Shown here: one piece after another, positions 8,968 to 17,179 of the stretch | Numbering within the stretch: position 1 is the first letter of the stretch | Layout: each line of letters begins with the position of its first letter | Assembly (NCBI RefSeq): GCF_014863545.1 | Contig: NZ_CP062260.1 | Coordinates: 5,101,501-5,165,500, forward strand | Source of the DNA: Paenibacillus sp. JNUCC32 | GTDB lineage: Bacteria; Bacillota; Bacilli; Paenibacillales; Paenibacillaceae | Length of the DNA: 64,000 bases | Direction: 5' to 3' | Notes under the pieces: generated by a model | Told to the model about the DNA's origin: nothing | What the model saw: the letters and a program-made list of their open reading frames with translations, nothing else | Database searches by the model: none | Program-made: the position numbers and the translations under genes

Positions 8968-9687
8968 CTAAGCATTCAGTGCAATCTCTTCTTTGTACAC
9001 TTTGGCCCAGCCTTCCAAGTTGTTCGTTACGATCAAGAGTTCAGGATACTGGGCAAGGGATGCCAATACCGCCTCGTCATCCGGCGTCCAGACGATGAGC
9101 TGAATCCCCCGCTTGCGCGCTTCCTCCATAAACGAAGGGGTCACGTATACATATTTGACGGACACATAGCGAGCGCCGATCTGTTCCAGATAAGGAAAGA
9201 CCGATGGCGTCGCCCCGTAAATCACAAGCCCCAGCTCGATGTCAGGATCAAGGGAACGGGCCCGTTCAATCGAATAATGATCGAAGGAGGTCAGGAATAC
9301 CTGCTTCTCCATGCCCGTATCCTTGATCACGTCAATAACCTTCTGTTCCAAACCGGGGTAAGTGTCCCCCATCTGCTTCAGCTCGATGTCAACGATCATC
9401 CGATCCTTGGCAAAAAGCAGCGCTTCCTCCAGCGTGGGGATGACTTCCCCCCGGCCTGCATCCAGCTTGCGTATTTCCTCCAGCGTGAAGGCATTGATCG
9501 CTCCGGTTCCGTCGGTCGTCCGGTTAACCGTGGGATCATGTATCACGACAGGCACGCCGTCCTTCGTCAGCTGGACATCCAGCTCCAGGTGCGAGAAGCC
9601 AAGCTCCAGCGCTTTCCGAAAGCCCAGCATCGTGTTCTCCGGATATTTGAGCGGATACCCTCGATGGGCCAATCCACGTACTTCCAT
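8968..9687 (-). CDS. ugpQ: Glycerophosphodiester phosphodiesterase (UgpQ-like)
   Basis: The protein has 239 residues and the GDPD TIM-barrel signature: LAHRGYPLKYPENT (H8, R9), LELDVQLTKDGVPVVIHDPTVNRTTDG pattern with E35, D37 and H50 as metal and catalytic residues. It hydrolyses glycerophosphodiesters (deacylated phospholipid head groups) to glycerol-3-phosphate plus an alcohol. No signal peptide is present, so it acts in the cytoplasm. The ATG at 9687 has GGAGGG eight bases upstream; the longer frame to 9744 lacks a site. It lies downstream of an ABC importer and GlpP, which together argue for uptake of glycerophosphodiesters or glycerol-3-phosphate. The symbol is by analogy with the E. 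coli ugp operon. Confidence 0.92.
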   Translation of the reverse strand: MEVRGLAHRGYPLKYPENTMLGFRKALELGFSHLELDVQLTKDGVPVVIHDPTVNRTTDGTGAINAFTLEEIRKLDAGRGEVIPTLEEALLFAKDRMIVDIELKQMGDTYPGLEQKVIDVIKDTGMEKQVFLTSFDHYSIERARSLDPDIELGLVIYGATPSVFPYLEQIGARYVSVKYVYVTPSFMEEARKRGIQLIVWTPDDEAVLASLAQYPELLIVTNNLEGWAKVYKEEIALNA

Positions 9688-9936
9688 GTGCCATTCCCTC
9701 CATATATAAGTCGATTGACGGCCTCGATCACACTGCCACCGCAAGAGGACGGACTAACGCAATCGAAATGCCGTTTGCAGCTCTATAGGTTTGTTCGCCG
9801 CGGGCTTCCCGATCCCTGCTGCGCACAGCAGGAATTAGCTTGATGTCCTTCGCTCGAACAAAGAGACGGTATGGCGGTGTATCCTTGCCCACCGTCTCCA
9901 CACCGTCCTGAATTCCGCATCATATGGTGTATGCGG

Positions 9937-10782
9937 TTATTTAAACGTCGAGTTCGCCATCGCGGCCACGATATGCTTCTGCATCACCGTAAAGACCAGC
10001 ACGATCGGGATGATCGCCATGACGCTGGACGCCATAATGACGTTGAAGAACATCGCTTCATTCCCGGCGATGGAATCCCGCAGCATCGCAATACCGACCG
10101 TAAGCACGCGCATGTCGTTGTTGTTGGTCATGATCAGCGGCCAGAAATACGAGTTCCAGGACGAGATGAAGATCAACACGCCCATGGTGACGATCGTCGG
10201 CATCGCCATCGGGAACAATAGCTTGTACAGAATGGAGAATCGGCCGGCTCCATCCACGCGCGCCGCTTCCAGCACGTCGTTGTTAATCGATTTGAACGCC
10301 TGCCGGAGCAGGAATATCGCATAGGCGGACGCCCCGTGAGGCACGATGAGCGCCCAGAAGGTATTCAGCCAATCGAGCTTGGACATCATGACGTACACGG
10401 GAACGAAAATTACCTGTTCCGGCACGATCAACGCGGCAAGCACCAACAGGAACAGCGCGTCCCGTCCCCAGAACTTCCCCTTCGCGAAGGCATAAGCGGC
10501 CATGAGCGCCACGTTCAACTGCAGAATAATGGTTCCGACCGCCATGAGCAAGGTATTGCCGAAGAACCGCGCGTAAGGGATCACACGGAAGGCTTCGGCA
10601 AAGTTTTGCCAGGCAAAGGTTTCCGGCCAGAATGTAGGAACGGCCATCCGCATCTCAGACTGCGTCTTGAGCGCGCTGATCAGCAGCCAGTACACCGGAA
10701 AGAACATGACGAGGGTCACGATCACGGCCCCGATCACGCGGAGCGCCATTATGGTCTTTCGGTTCTTGGCGGATCCAGCCAT
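9937..10782 (-). CDS. ABC importer permease, UgpE/MalG type
   Basis: The protein is about 281 residues with six hydrophobic segments and the EAA loop EAARVDGAGRFSILYKLLFPMAMP, where the ATPase docks. It starts with the typical MalG-type feature VYWLLISALKTQSEM. I choose the ATG at 10782, which follows AAGGA by seven bases; an ATG at 10797 with GAAGGTG upstream would add five residues and overlap the previous gene. It forms the importer with the next two genes. Given the neighbouring GDPD and GlpP genes, glycerol-3-phosphate or its diesters is the likely cargo (inference). Confidence 0.9.
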   Translation of the reverse strand: MAGSAKNRKTIMALRVIGAVIVTLVMFFPVYWLLISALKTQSEMRMAVPTFWPETFAWQNFAEAFRVIPYARFFGNTLLMAVGTIILQLNVALMAAYAFAKGKFWGRDALFLLVLAALIVPEQVIFVPVYVMMSKLDWLNTFWALIVPHGASAYAIFLLRQAFKSINNDVLEAARVDGAGRFSILYKLLFPMAMPTIVTMGVLIFISSWNSYFWPLIMTNNNDMRVLTVGIAMLRDSIAGNEAMFFNVIMASSVMAIIPIVLVFTVMQKHIVAAMANSTFK

Positions 10783-10786
10783 ATAA

Positions 10787-11743
10787 TTATCCTTCATAGT
10801 GCACCTTCTTCCTGCTGACCACCCATTGTACCAATGTTAACAGCAATATGATGACGAACAGAATCATGACAAGCGCCGAGGCTCTTCCCGTTTTGAATTC
10901 ATCAAAGGCCATCGTATAGATCCAGTACACGATCGCATTCGTTGCCTTGAGCGGACCGCCGCCCGTCATGACGTCGATCGACTGGAACACCTGCATGGAG
11001 GAGATAAAGCTGGTGATGACCAGAAACAGGGTCATCGGCGACAAGAGCGGCAGCGTAATGTTGCGGAACTGCCGGAACTTGCTGGCTCCATCAATGGAGG
11101 CCGCCTCGTAATACTCGGCCGGAATTCCGCGCATGCCTGCAATAAAGAGGATCATCGCAAACCCGACGCCCTTCCAGACCGAAACGGCAACCAGCGCCGG
11201 CAATGCCGTCGAAGGGTTGGTCAGCCATTCGACCGGCTCCATGCCAAACCAGGAAACAATGGAATTCAGTAACCCGTATTGTCCATTGTAAATCCATGTA
11301 AATACCATGGCCGCGACTACCATCGAGATGTAATAGGGCATAAAAACGACGCCGCGCAAGAAACCGAACAACCTTGACGATGACACGTTGAGCAGCAAGG
11401 CCAGCAGCAGCCCGATGACCAGCGTGAATACAACGTCCATGACGGTATACAAGAACGTGACCTTCAAGGAGTGATAGAAATCCGAGTTCGACAGCAAGCG
11501 CGTATAGTTATCGACGCCCACGAATTTCTTCACGGGACGGGTCATGTTCCAATTCGTGAAGCTGATGTAGATGGAATAACCCAGCGGATAATACAGGAAC
11601 ACGCCCATAAACAGCAAGGCCGGAACTGCGAACGAGAAGTCCTTCCACTTCTCGATCAACGTATGAGACATCCGTTTAGAGACCGAAGCGGTCGCCCGAT
11701 CGGACGCCGCCTTGGTCATTGCTTTATTGGTCTCCATAGGCAT
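10787..11743 (-). CDS. ABC importer permease, UgpA/MalF type
   Basis: The protein is about 318 residues with six membrane segments after a charged N-terminus (METNKAMTKAASDRA). The EAA loop is EYYEAASIDGASKFRQFRNITLPLLSP. The ATG at 11743 overlaps the last base of the binding protein's TGA, suggesting translational coupling; GTG at 11746 and ATG at 11737 are alternatives. With the MalG-type partner it forms the membrane channel of the importer. No ATPase gene is nearby, so a shared MsmX/UgpC-type ATPase encoded elsewhere is likely, as is usual in Bacillota. Confidence 0.9.
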   Translation of the reverse strand: MPMETNKAMTKAASDRATASVSKRMSHTLIEKWKDFSFAVPALLFMGVFLYYPLGYSIYISFTNWNMTRPVKKFVGVDNYTRLLSNSDFYHSLKVTFLYTVMDVVFTLVIGLLLALLLNVSSSRLFGFLRGVVFMPYYISMVVAAMVFTWIYNGQYGLLNSIVSWFGMEPVEWLTNPSTALPALVAVSVWKGVGFAMILFIAGMRGIPAEYYEAASIDGASKFRQFRNITLPLLSPMTLFLVITSFISSMQVFQSIDVMTGGGPLKATNAIVYWIYTMAFDEFKTGRASALVMILFVIILLLTLVQWVVSRKKVHYEG

Positions 11744-13080
11744 CACTCATAGTCAGCCAGAATATCGTTGATCTTCTTGGCTGCATCCTGCATAAGTGGT
11801 ATAGGATCTTTTTTGTTCAATACCATTTCCCCGATGACTTCTTTGTAGACTTCGCTGAATTCAGGATAAGCCGGATGCTGCAGACGCGGCGTTACTTCGT
11901 CGAAGTGCTCGTATACCGCTCTATACTGCGGCCATCTTTCGAAATATTGATCGCCTTCTTCAGACTCGATTGCGGATTTTCTTGTCGGCAGGTATCCTAC
12001 GGATTCAGCCCACTTAATGTTATGCTCCGCCGAAGTCATGAACTCGATGAATTTCCAAGCCGCTTCTTTCTCCAGATCCTCGGCGCCGTCCATCATGACG
12101 ATCCCCGCGCCGCCAATATTGGAGGTCCGCACTTTATCTCCAGGGATAAAGGATACGCCAACCTCAAAGTCCGCATTCTCGCGGTACATCTTGAGCAAAG
12201 CCGATGAATGCTGAACCATGGCGATTTCGCCGTTCAGGAACATCTGGCGCATATTGTCGGAAGCTCCTTTACCGAAGCCCATATGCATGCTGCCTTCATT
12301 TTGCCATTTGTAGAAATTCTGGAGGTACCGGAGAGAATCCTCGGTCTCGACAGCGGAAGCACTCAGGTCCTCCGTCAGGATTTGTCCGCCGCCGTTAATG
12401 TTCCACGGATCGTAGTACCACGTATCCCAGCCTGGAACGGAGAAGGCATAACGGGTCGTTTTGTCGCCTTCTTTTTTCGTTACCTTCGCATTAAAGTCAT
12501 CGATCTCATCCCACTTCTGCGGCGGCTCTACGCCCAGCTCGTCCAGCATCGTTTTGTTGTATACAAACACGCTGGTACTGACGATCAGAGGGAATCCATA
12601 TTGCTTGCCATTGAATGCATATGCATTCAGCATCCCTTTGGCGAAATCGTCCATCTTCACTTCATCGCGCTTAATCCATGGGCCCAAATCAGAGAACACT
12701 CCGCTGTCCGCAAAGTTTGGCAAGGACGCAACCTCGACATTCGTAACAGCCGGCACGTCATTCGCAGCCACTGCAGCCGATAATTTTTTGTGAAGATCAG
12801 GATAACCGCCTTGGAACACCGGCTCAACCGTGATATGAGGGTATTTCTTCTGGAATTCGGCAATCATGTAGTTCAAGCCTTCAAGCTGGGCATCCGCGTG
12901 GGCATGCCAGTATTGGATTTTAACGGGTGTCGTGTCGTTCTTCATATCCATCGAAGCGGCTTCCACGTCATCCAGCGAAACCTCTCCTCCGGCGCTTTCA
13001 CTTCCACCGCCGCCTCCGCAAGCCGTGGTAATCACCATAAATATGGTCAATAACATTAACAACCATGATTTCTTTTTCAT
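11743..13080 (-). CDS. Solute-binding lipoprotein of the glycerol-phosphate-type importer (UgpB-like)
   Basis: The protein has 445 residues. A lipoprotein signal (MKKKSWLLMLLTIFMVITTAC, lipobox TTAC) is followed by a glycine/serine linker and a family-1 extracellular binding domain: YWHAHADAQLEGLNYMIAEFQKKYP, FNGKQYGFPLIVSTSVFVYNKTMLDELG, and EKEAAWKFIEFMTSAEHNIKWAESVGYLPTRKSA. UgpB proteins commonly carry such a binding-domain pattern. It is anchored outside the membrane and hands cargo to the two permeases downstream. The 298-base leader separating it from glpP may hold an RNA control element. The exact ligand is inferred only from neighbours. Confidence 0.9.
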   Translation of the reverse strand: MKKKSWLLMLLTIFMVITTACGGGGGSESAGGEVSLDDVEAASMDMKNDTTPVKIQYWHAHADAQLEGLNYMIAEFQKKYPHITVEPVFQGGYPDLHKKLSAAVAANDVPAVTNVEVASLPNFADSGVFSDLGPWIKRDEVKMDDFAKGMLNAYAFNGKQYGFPLIVSTSVFVYNKTMLDELGVEPPQKWDEIDDFNAKVTKKEGDKTTRYAFSVPGWDTWYYDPWNINGGGQILTEDLSASAVETEDSLRYLQNFYKWQNEGSMHMGFGKGASDNMRQMFLNGEIAMVQHSSALLKMYRENADFEVGVSFIPGDKVRTSNIGGAGIVMMDGAEDLEKEAAWKFIEFMTSAEHNIKWAESVGYLPTRKSAIESEEGDQYFERWPQYRAVYEHFDEVTPRLQHPAYPEFSEVYKEVIGEMVLNKKDPIPLMQDAAKKINDILADYE

Positions 13081-13242
13081 AGATGATCTGTTGTCCCCTT
13101 TCGAATCTATTCATCATTCATCATCCAAAATTACCGTCGATCCACTTCATCGAATGCCGGTTGGAACGGCACGCGGATCCCATAGGAACGGGAGAATCCC
13201 CATCCAAACAGCCCGCCTATCCCTTAAAAAGCGCACAAAAAT

Positions 13243-13327
13243 AGAGACGTCAAAAGAGCGCAACCTAAGAGCCACCACCTCCTATAAAAGCTAAAGTAGC
13301 TGCTACTCGGGTTATCTCATCGTCTCC
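13243..13327 (-). promoter_or_regulatory. Candidate structured leader between glpP and the importer operon
   Basis: On the minus strand GGAGACG (13327-13321) can pair with CGTCTCT (13249-13243), enclosing about 70 bases with an inner AGTAG-CAG-CTACT hairpin, followed by TATTTTT. The position, directly after the gene for the RNA-binding antiterminator GlpP and before the importer, suggests a GlpP target. I do not see a conclusive terminator, so this is tentative. The remaining sequence of the 13081-13378 gap shows no gene. Confidence 0.35.
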
Positions 13328-13378
13328 ACCCCTAGCAAATATGTAATTGTGGTTAATCCGTCATTCCTACGGAGACCG

Positions 13379-13933
13379 TTACGTCCAAAAACGCGTGTCT
13401 CCCGTAGATACGAGGTCTGCGCCGTTCGCCAGCGCCTCGTCGATTTCTTCTTCGCTTCGTAAAAAACCTCCCACTATGAGCGGACAGTGAATCTCCTTCT
13501 TCAGATCGCGGATGACGCGAGGCATAAGTCCCGGCATCAATTCCACTTCATTCGGACGTGCTTGTCCGATCATCTTCACTGCGGTTCCCAAAGCTGTCGT
13601 ATCGATCGCGAACACGCGCTGTATCGAGCTGATGCCTGCTTGGCGCGAAGCCAATACCGTATTCGTCTTCGTCGTAATGATCCCGTCGATCTTGTACGAA
13701 TCCGCCAAATACTGCACTGCCGAATTATCCCGGCCGATGCCGCTTACCATTTCCAGATGGACAAACACTTTTTTGCCTGAGGAGTGCAGTCGGTTTACGA
13801 TATCCCTTAGTTTCATGATGTCGCCTGTCATCAGGTTCACCCGTTCCACCGCGCTGTTCACAGCCGCATCGATCTGTTCCAGCTTGGTAATCGAAGCAAT
13901 AACGGGAAGACGGCGACTCCCTTGATCTGTCAT
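13379..13933 (-). CDS. glpP: Glycerol uptake operon antiterminator GlpP
   Basis: This 184-residue TIM-barrel-like protein matches GlpP: RLPVIASITKLEQIDAA, LMTGDIMKLRDIVNRLHSSGKKVFVHLEMVSGIG, DGIITTKTNTVLASRQAG, VELMPGLMPRVI and PLIVGGFLRSEEEIDEAL. In Bacillus, GlpP bound to glycerol-3-phosphate binds leader mRNA of glp operons and prevents termination. AAGGAGG lies ten bases before the ATG. It precedes the binding-protein, permease and GDPD genes on the same strand and probably controls them. No glpF, glpK or glpD is in the window, so GlpP must also act elsewhere. Confidence 0.93.
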   Translation of the reverse strand: MTDQGSRRLPVIASITKLEQIDAAVNSAVERVNLMTGDIMKLRDIVNRLHSSGKKVFVHLEMVSGIGRDNSAVQYLADSYKIDGIITTKTNTVLASRQAGISSIQRVFAIDTTALGTAVKMIGQARPNEVELMPGLMPRVIRDLKKEIHCPLIVGGFLRSEEEIDEALANGADLVSTGDTRFWT

Positions 13934-14474
13934 AAGTGCGTGTCCTCCTTATTATGAACACCTCTTATGATAGAGTTATAAGATCATGCGAGTATTAACG
14001 ATATGTAAAATCTGTGTTAACGGCCCGCTTCTAGACACCTGCATATCATGAATACGCTTTCTATTCGGTTAACAACAGATTCTGCTATATCCCTGGTTTG
14101 GTGGATTCCCTCCTAGATTCAGGATCATGCCGTCCTGCGAAGTCTTGGATAGCGCTTTCATAATAACTTGTCGAGCTATTTAGTTTCTATCATAGAGGAA
14201 TTATTTAGCTTGAGTCTATAGCGAAATTTGTTTTATTTTGTCGAATTTAAAAGAATATCAGCTCAATGTAATAAATATCATGGCAGGAAGCTCGTTTTTA
14301 TGATCGTACAGCGATTCAAAGACCCATGAAGGCAGTTTCAGGACAGCGGGCTGTGCGGCGGCTTGTATGCAGGGGTAATCCGTACTCATTGTCTCAGCGG
14401 GCGCACGAGCTTAATCAATAAGCCGGCCAAGAAAACTTCTTGGCCGGCCCCCTTGATCATCCTGCGCGCACGAG
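13934..14474 (-). other. Gene-free 541-base stretch upstream of glpP
   Basis: I find no convincing reading frame here. It contains AT-rich sequence upstream of glpP (a weak TATAAC is visible on the minus strand near 13978), a strong hairpin at 14422-14448, and an 11-base direct repeat GCGCACGAGCT at 14401-14411 and 14465-14475 flanking that hairpin. The rest shows nothing recognisable. Confidence 0.5.
14422..14448 (-). terminator. Terminator hairpin after the DinB gene
   Basis: GCCGGCCAAGAA and TTCTTGGCCGGC form a perfect 12-bp stem with a three-base loop. The T-rich tail on the minus strand is weak (TTATTGATT). Confidence 0.65.
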
Positions 14475-14945
14475 CTATTCGAACAAAGGAATCTTCGGGT
14501 CCTTCCCGTTACAGTGAACCAGCATCGCGTGCAGCTGCCCCCTGTGGTGATACAGGTGCGCCACGATTTCGAGCAGCCATTCGTACCTCGAATAGGTGAC
14601 GCCCCAATAAGAGGTCATCTCCTGATGAAGCTCCTCTTCCGTCATTTCTCGGAACGCCTGCTCCAGATATGAATAGTTGCTCAATAACTCCGCCTGTATG
14701 TCCTTCAGGTTATTTAACGACACGCCTGCGTAATAGGCGCTCATCTCCTCTTGGGTGGCTCCTCCGGATATATGAAAATCGGCCCGGCAGATGACGGCGA
14801 TATGCTTGAGCAGCTCTCCGACCGAATGTTTGCCTTCCGTCGGCTTGACGAGCAAATCCCGTTCATCCAGCTTATCGATAATCGCGACAACCGAGACGAC
14901 AGCCACCTCGATCTGATGCAGGGCATATGTACAATAGGAATTCAT
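14475..14945 (-). CDS. DinB-family protein
   Basis: The 156-residue helical protein fits the DinB/YfiT four-helix bundle: GKHSVGELLKHIAVICRADF in the first half (metal-ligand histidine in LKHIA) and EIVAHLYHHRGQLHAMLVH near the C-terminus, where the histidine pair supplies further metal ligands. DinB proteins are often thiol-dependent enzymes or damage-induced proteins of unclear activity, and the sequence does not show which applies here. GGAGAGAACCT precedes the ATG. It is a single gene with its own terminator and has no evident link to the flanking sugar operons. Confidence 0.85.
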   Translation of the reverse strand: MNSYCTYALHQIEVAVVSVVAIIDKLDERDLLVKPTEGKHSVGELLKHIAVICRADFHISGGATQEEMSAYYAGVSLNNLKDIQAELLSNYSYLEQAFREMTEEELHQEMTSYWGVTYSRYEWLLEIVAHLYHHRGQLHAMLVHCNGKDPKIPLFE

Positions 14946-15033
14946 AGGTTCTCTCCAATCCGGTATGTATACAGTAATCTGTTCAATATCACCTCATTAT
15001 TATAGAACATACGTTCCTAATATTTCAACAAAA

Positions 15034-15070
15034 AACAACCTGACCCTTAAGCACTAAGAGACAGGTTGTT
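15034..15070 (-). terminator. Terminator of the saccharide operon
   Basis: AACAACCTG pairs with CAGGTTGTT around a long loop; on the minus strand it is followed by a run of six T. It ends the operon that runs from the binding-protein gene to the debranching-type glucosidase. Confidence 0.8.
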
Positions 15071-15092
15071 CAAAAGCAAATCTTGTATAAGA

Positions 15093-17165
15093 TCAGCTAA
15101 CCAGGTCAAATCCGGTTGTATTCTCAAGCACTTCCACATGAAACGCGCTGCTGTCAGCCTTACGCACAACGCTTACCGACAGGTGCCCGCTTCCGATCGC
15201 AATCCGTTCGGCCTTCAGTTCGTTCATCCCTTCCGGAAGGAACGGGGACAACGCGATTTCCTTCTTCGCCGCGTTCGGATACAATCCGAGCATCGCCTGC
15301 AGGAAGACGATCGAGGTTCCCGCCGCCCAAGCCTGCGGCGAACAGGTTGTCGGGTAAGGAACGGGATGGCCCAGCTTCGCATCATGACCGCAGAACAGCT
15401 CAGGCAAACGCTGGTATTCAAAATGCACGGATGCCTGGAGCAGACCGGAAATCACCTTGCCTGCCTCAGCTTTGAATCCTTGCTTGCCGAGACCCAGCAG
15501 GATCATGGCATTGTCATGCGGCCATACACTCCCATTGTGATAGCTCACCGGATAGTAGCCGGTGGAGCCAGTACTCATCGTGCGGATGCCGTATCCATTG
15601 AACATGTCGCTTCTAAGCATCCGCTCGGCTTGCGCCTTCGAGCGGCTCTCTTCCGGCAATCCGCTCATGAGCAGATGCCCGGGATTCGAGGTTACGCTGC
15701 GTACCTGGCGTTGATCCTTATCCAGCGCAATGGCGTAACACTGCTCATCCTCCATCCAGAAGGCCGCTTCAAAACGGACGCGAAGCTCCTCGGCTTCCGT
15801 TTCCAGCTTGCGGGCCAGTTCCGGCTCGCCCAGCTCCGCGAAGACGGGTACCAGCGATTGCTTCGCTTGATACACGTAACCCTGAACCTCCGACAGCGCG
15901 ATCGGCGATTCCGCATACTCGCCGTTCTCATGGATGATCGAGTTGGCGGAATCCTTCCAGCCCTGGTTCGGGAAGCCTTTCTCGGCTTCCTGCTTGTAGG
16001 CCATGAAGCCGGAGCCCGCTTCGAGCGCGGCATCGATATAATCCAGTGCCCGCAGCACGTTCGGCTTGAGCTCCTCCGCTAAGGAGAGATCGCCCGTCCA
16101 GCGGTAATACTCGCCGATCAGCGCCAGGAACAGCGGCGTGGAATCGATGGTGCCGTAGTACGGCGAGAACGGGGACTGGTTCGTCGTGACCAGTTCTCCA
16201 TAGCGGATCTCATGCATGATTTTGCCCGGCTGCTCATCCCGCCAAGGGTCCGTCTTCTCGCCTTGATAAGCCGCCAGCGTTCTCAAGGTTCCTTTGGCAA
16301 GCTGCGGGTTCGCCGGAAGCATGAACAGCGCCGTGATCAAGCTGTCTCTGCCGAACGGAACCGCGAACCATGGCAATCCGGCTACCGTTGTATCGCCGAA
16401 GCCTACATCCGTCGTCAGCATGCGCAGATCCTGCAATCCTCTCTGGTACAAGCCGCTGAACAGCGCGGAATCCGACTGGAGCTGCGAGCTGTTTCCGTAC
16501 CAAGCTTCGTACGAGGCTTCGAGTTTCTTCAGCCCCTCTTCATAAGTCAGCGTCTCTGCTGCGGGTTGCCGCTCCGTCATCGGCGTGACAAAGAACGTAA
16601 TCACCTTCTGCTCTTTGGCTTTCAGGGACAAGGAGAACGAAACCGTGCCGGTATCATCCGCATTGCCGCCGTCCGCATCCCAGGCAATGCGCGTCTGCCT
16701 TCTCAGCTTGTCGGCGCCGACGTAGGCCAGCGTCAACTCTTGATCGCCTGTCCGAATCCCTTCCATTTTGCCGACTTCGCCCGTACGGTATTTACGGACC
16801 AGGAACATATCCTGAAAATCCGCATCGAAGGAAACCCCGAACTCGATATTCGAATCGGTCACAAAGTAATTGGTCAACGTACAGCGCTCATACAAGACGC
16901 CATCATAGATGAAGCGTTCCCGAAGCACTTCGATCGCCCCTTCATCCTTGGCATCCTTCATCAGGCGGAAGGAGGCCACATAGCTTTTATCCCCCGTGGA
17001 GGACAGAAGCGAAGGCTTCTCGCCATCGATGAACAGCTCCATGCGGCTCAGAAAACGCGTATCCTTCGTATACAAACCATGGCCCTGATCGTCCCCCTGG
17101 ACGATATCTCCGTTAAGCCCGGTCAGAAAAAACACGTCTCCTTCTTTAATTACGCGGTAGTCCAT
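15093..17165 (-). CDS. Amylo-alpha-1,6-glucosidase / glycogen debranching-type glycosidase
   Basis: The protein has 690 residues. The N-terminal beta domain (about 1-230) has the GDE_N_bis pattern (VIKEGDVFFLTGLNGDIVQGDDQGHGLYTKDTRFLS region), followed by an (alpha/alpha)6 barrel (about 240-620) with LPWFAVPFGRDSLITALF, EIRYGELVTTNQSPFSPYYGTIDSTPLFLALIGEYYRWTGD and NGSVWPHDNAMI. Such enzymes cleave alpha-1,6 or related linkages; many family members are uncharacterised. No signal peptide is present, so it acts on imported oligosaccharides. It is 14 bases downstream of the GH3 gene and is the last gene of the operon. GGGGGATTTATGC precedes the ATG. Confidence 0.88.
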   Translation of the reverse strand: MDYRVIKEGDVFFLTGLNGDIVQGDDQGHGLYTKDTRFLSRMELFIDGEKPSLLSSTGDKSYVASFRLMKDAKDEGAIEVLRERFIYDGVLYERCTLTNYFVTDSNIEFGVSFDADFQDMFLVRKYRTGEVGKMEGIRTGDQELTLAYVGADKLRRQTRIAWDADGGNADDTGTVSFSLSLKAKEQKVITFFVTPMTERQPAAETLTYEEGLKKLEASYEAWYGNSSQLQSDSALFSGLYQRGLQDLRMLTTDVGFGDTTVAGLPWFAVPFGRDSLITALFMLPANPQLAKGTLRTLAAYQGEKTDPWRDEQPGKIMHEIRYGELVTTNQSPFSPYYGTIDSTPLFLALIGEYYRWTGDLSLAEELKPNVLRALDYIDAALEAGSGFMAYKQEAEKGFPNQGWKDSANSIIHENGEYAESPIALSEVQGYVYQAKQSLVPVFAELGEPELARKLETEAEELRVRFEAAFWMEDEQCYAIALDKDQRQVRSVTSNPGHLLMSGLPEESRSKAQAERMLRSDMFNGYGIRTMSTGSTGYYPVSYHNGSVWPHDNAMILLGLGKQGFKAEAGKVISGLLQASVHFEYQRLPELFCGHDAKLGHPVPYPTTCSPQAWAAGTSIVFLQAMLGLYPNAAKKEIALSPFLPEGMNELKAERIAIGSGHLSVSVVRKADSSAFHVEVLENTTGFDLVS

Positions 17166-17179
17166 GCATAAATCCCCCT

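Noticed and set aside
13243..13327. Resemblance to a T-box or SAM leader (GGTGGAG, GATGAGATAACC)
   Set aside because: The T-box sequence before the antiterminator and the SAM core are not present, and the downstream genes do not fit either regulon.
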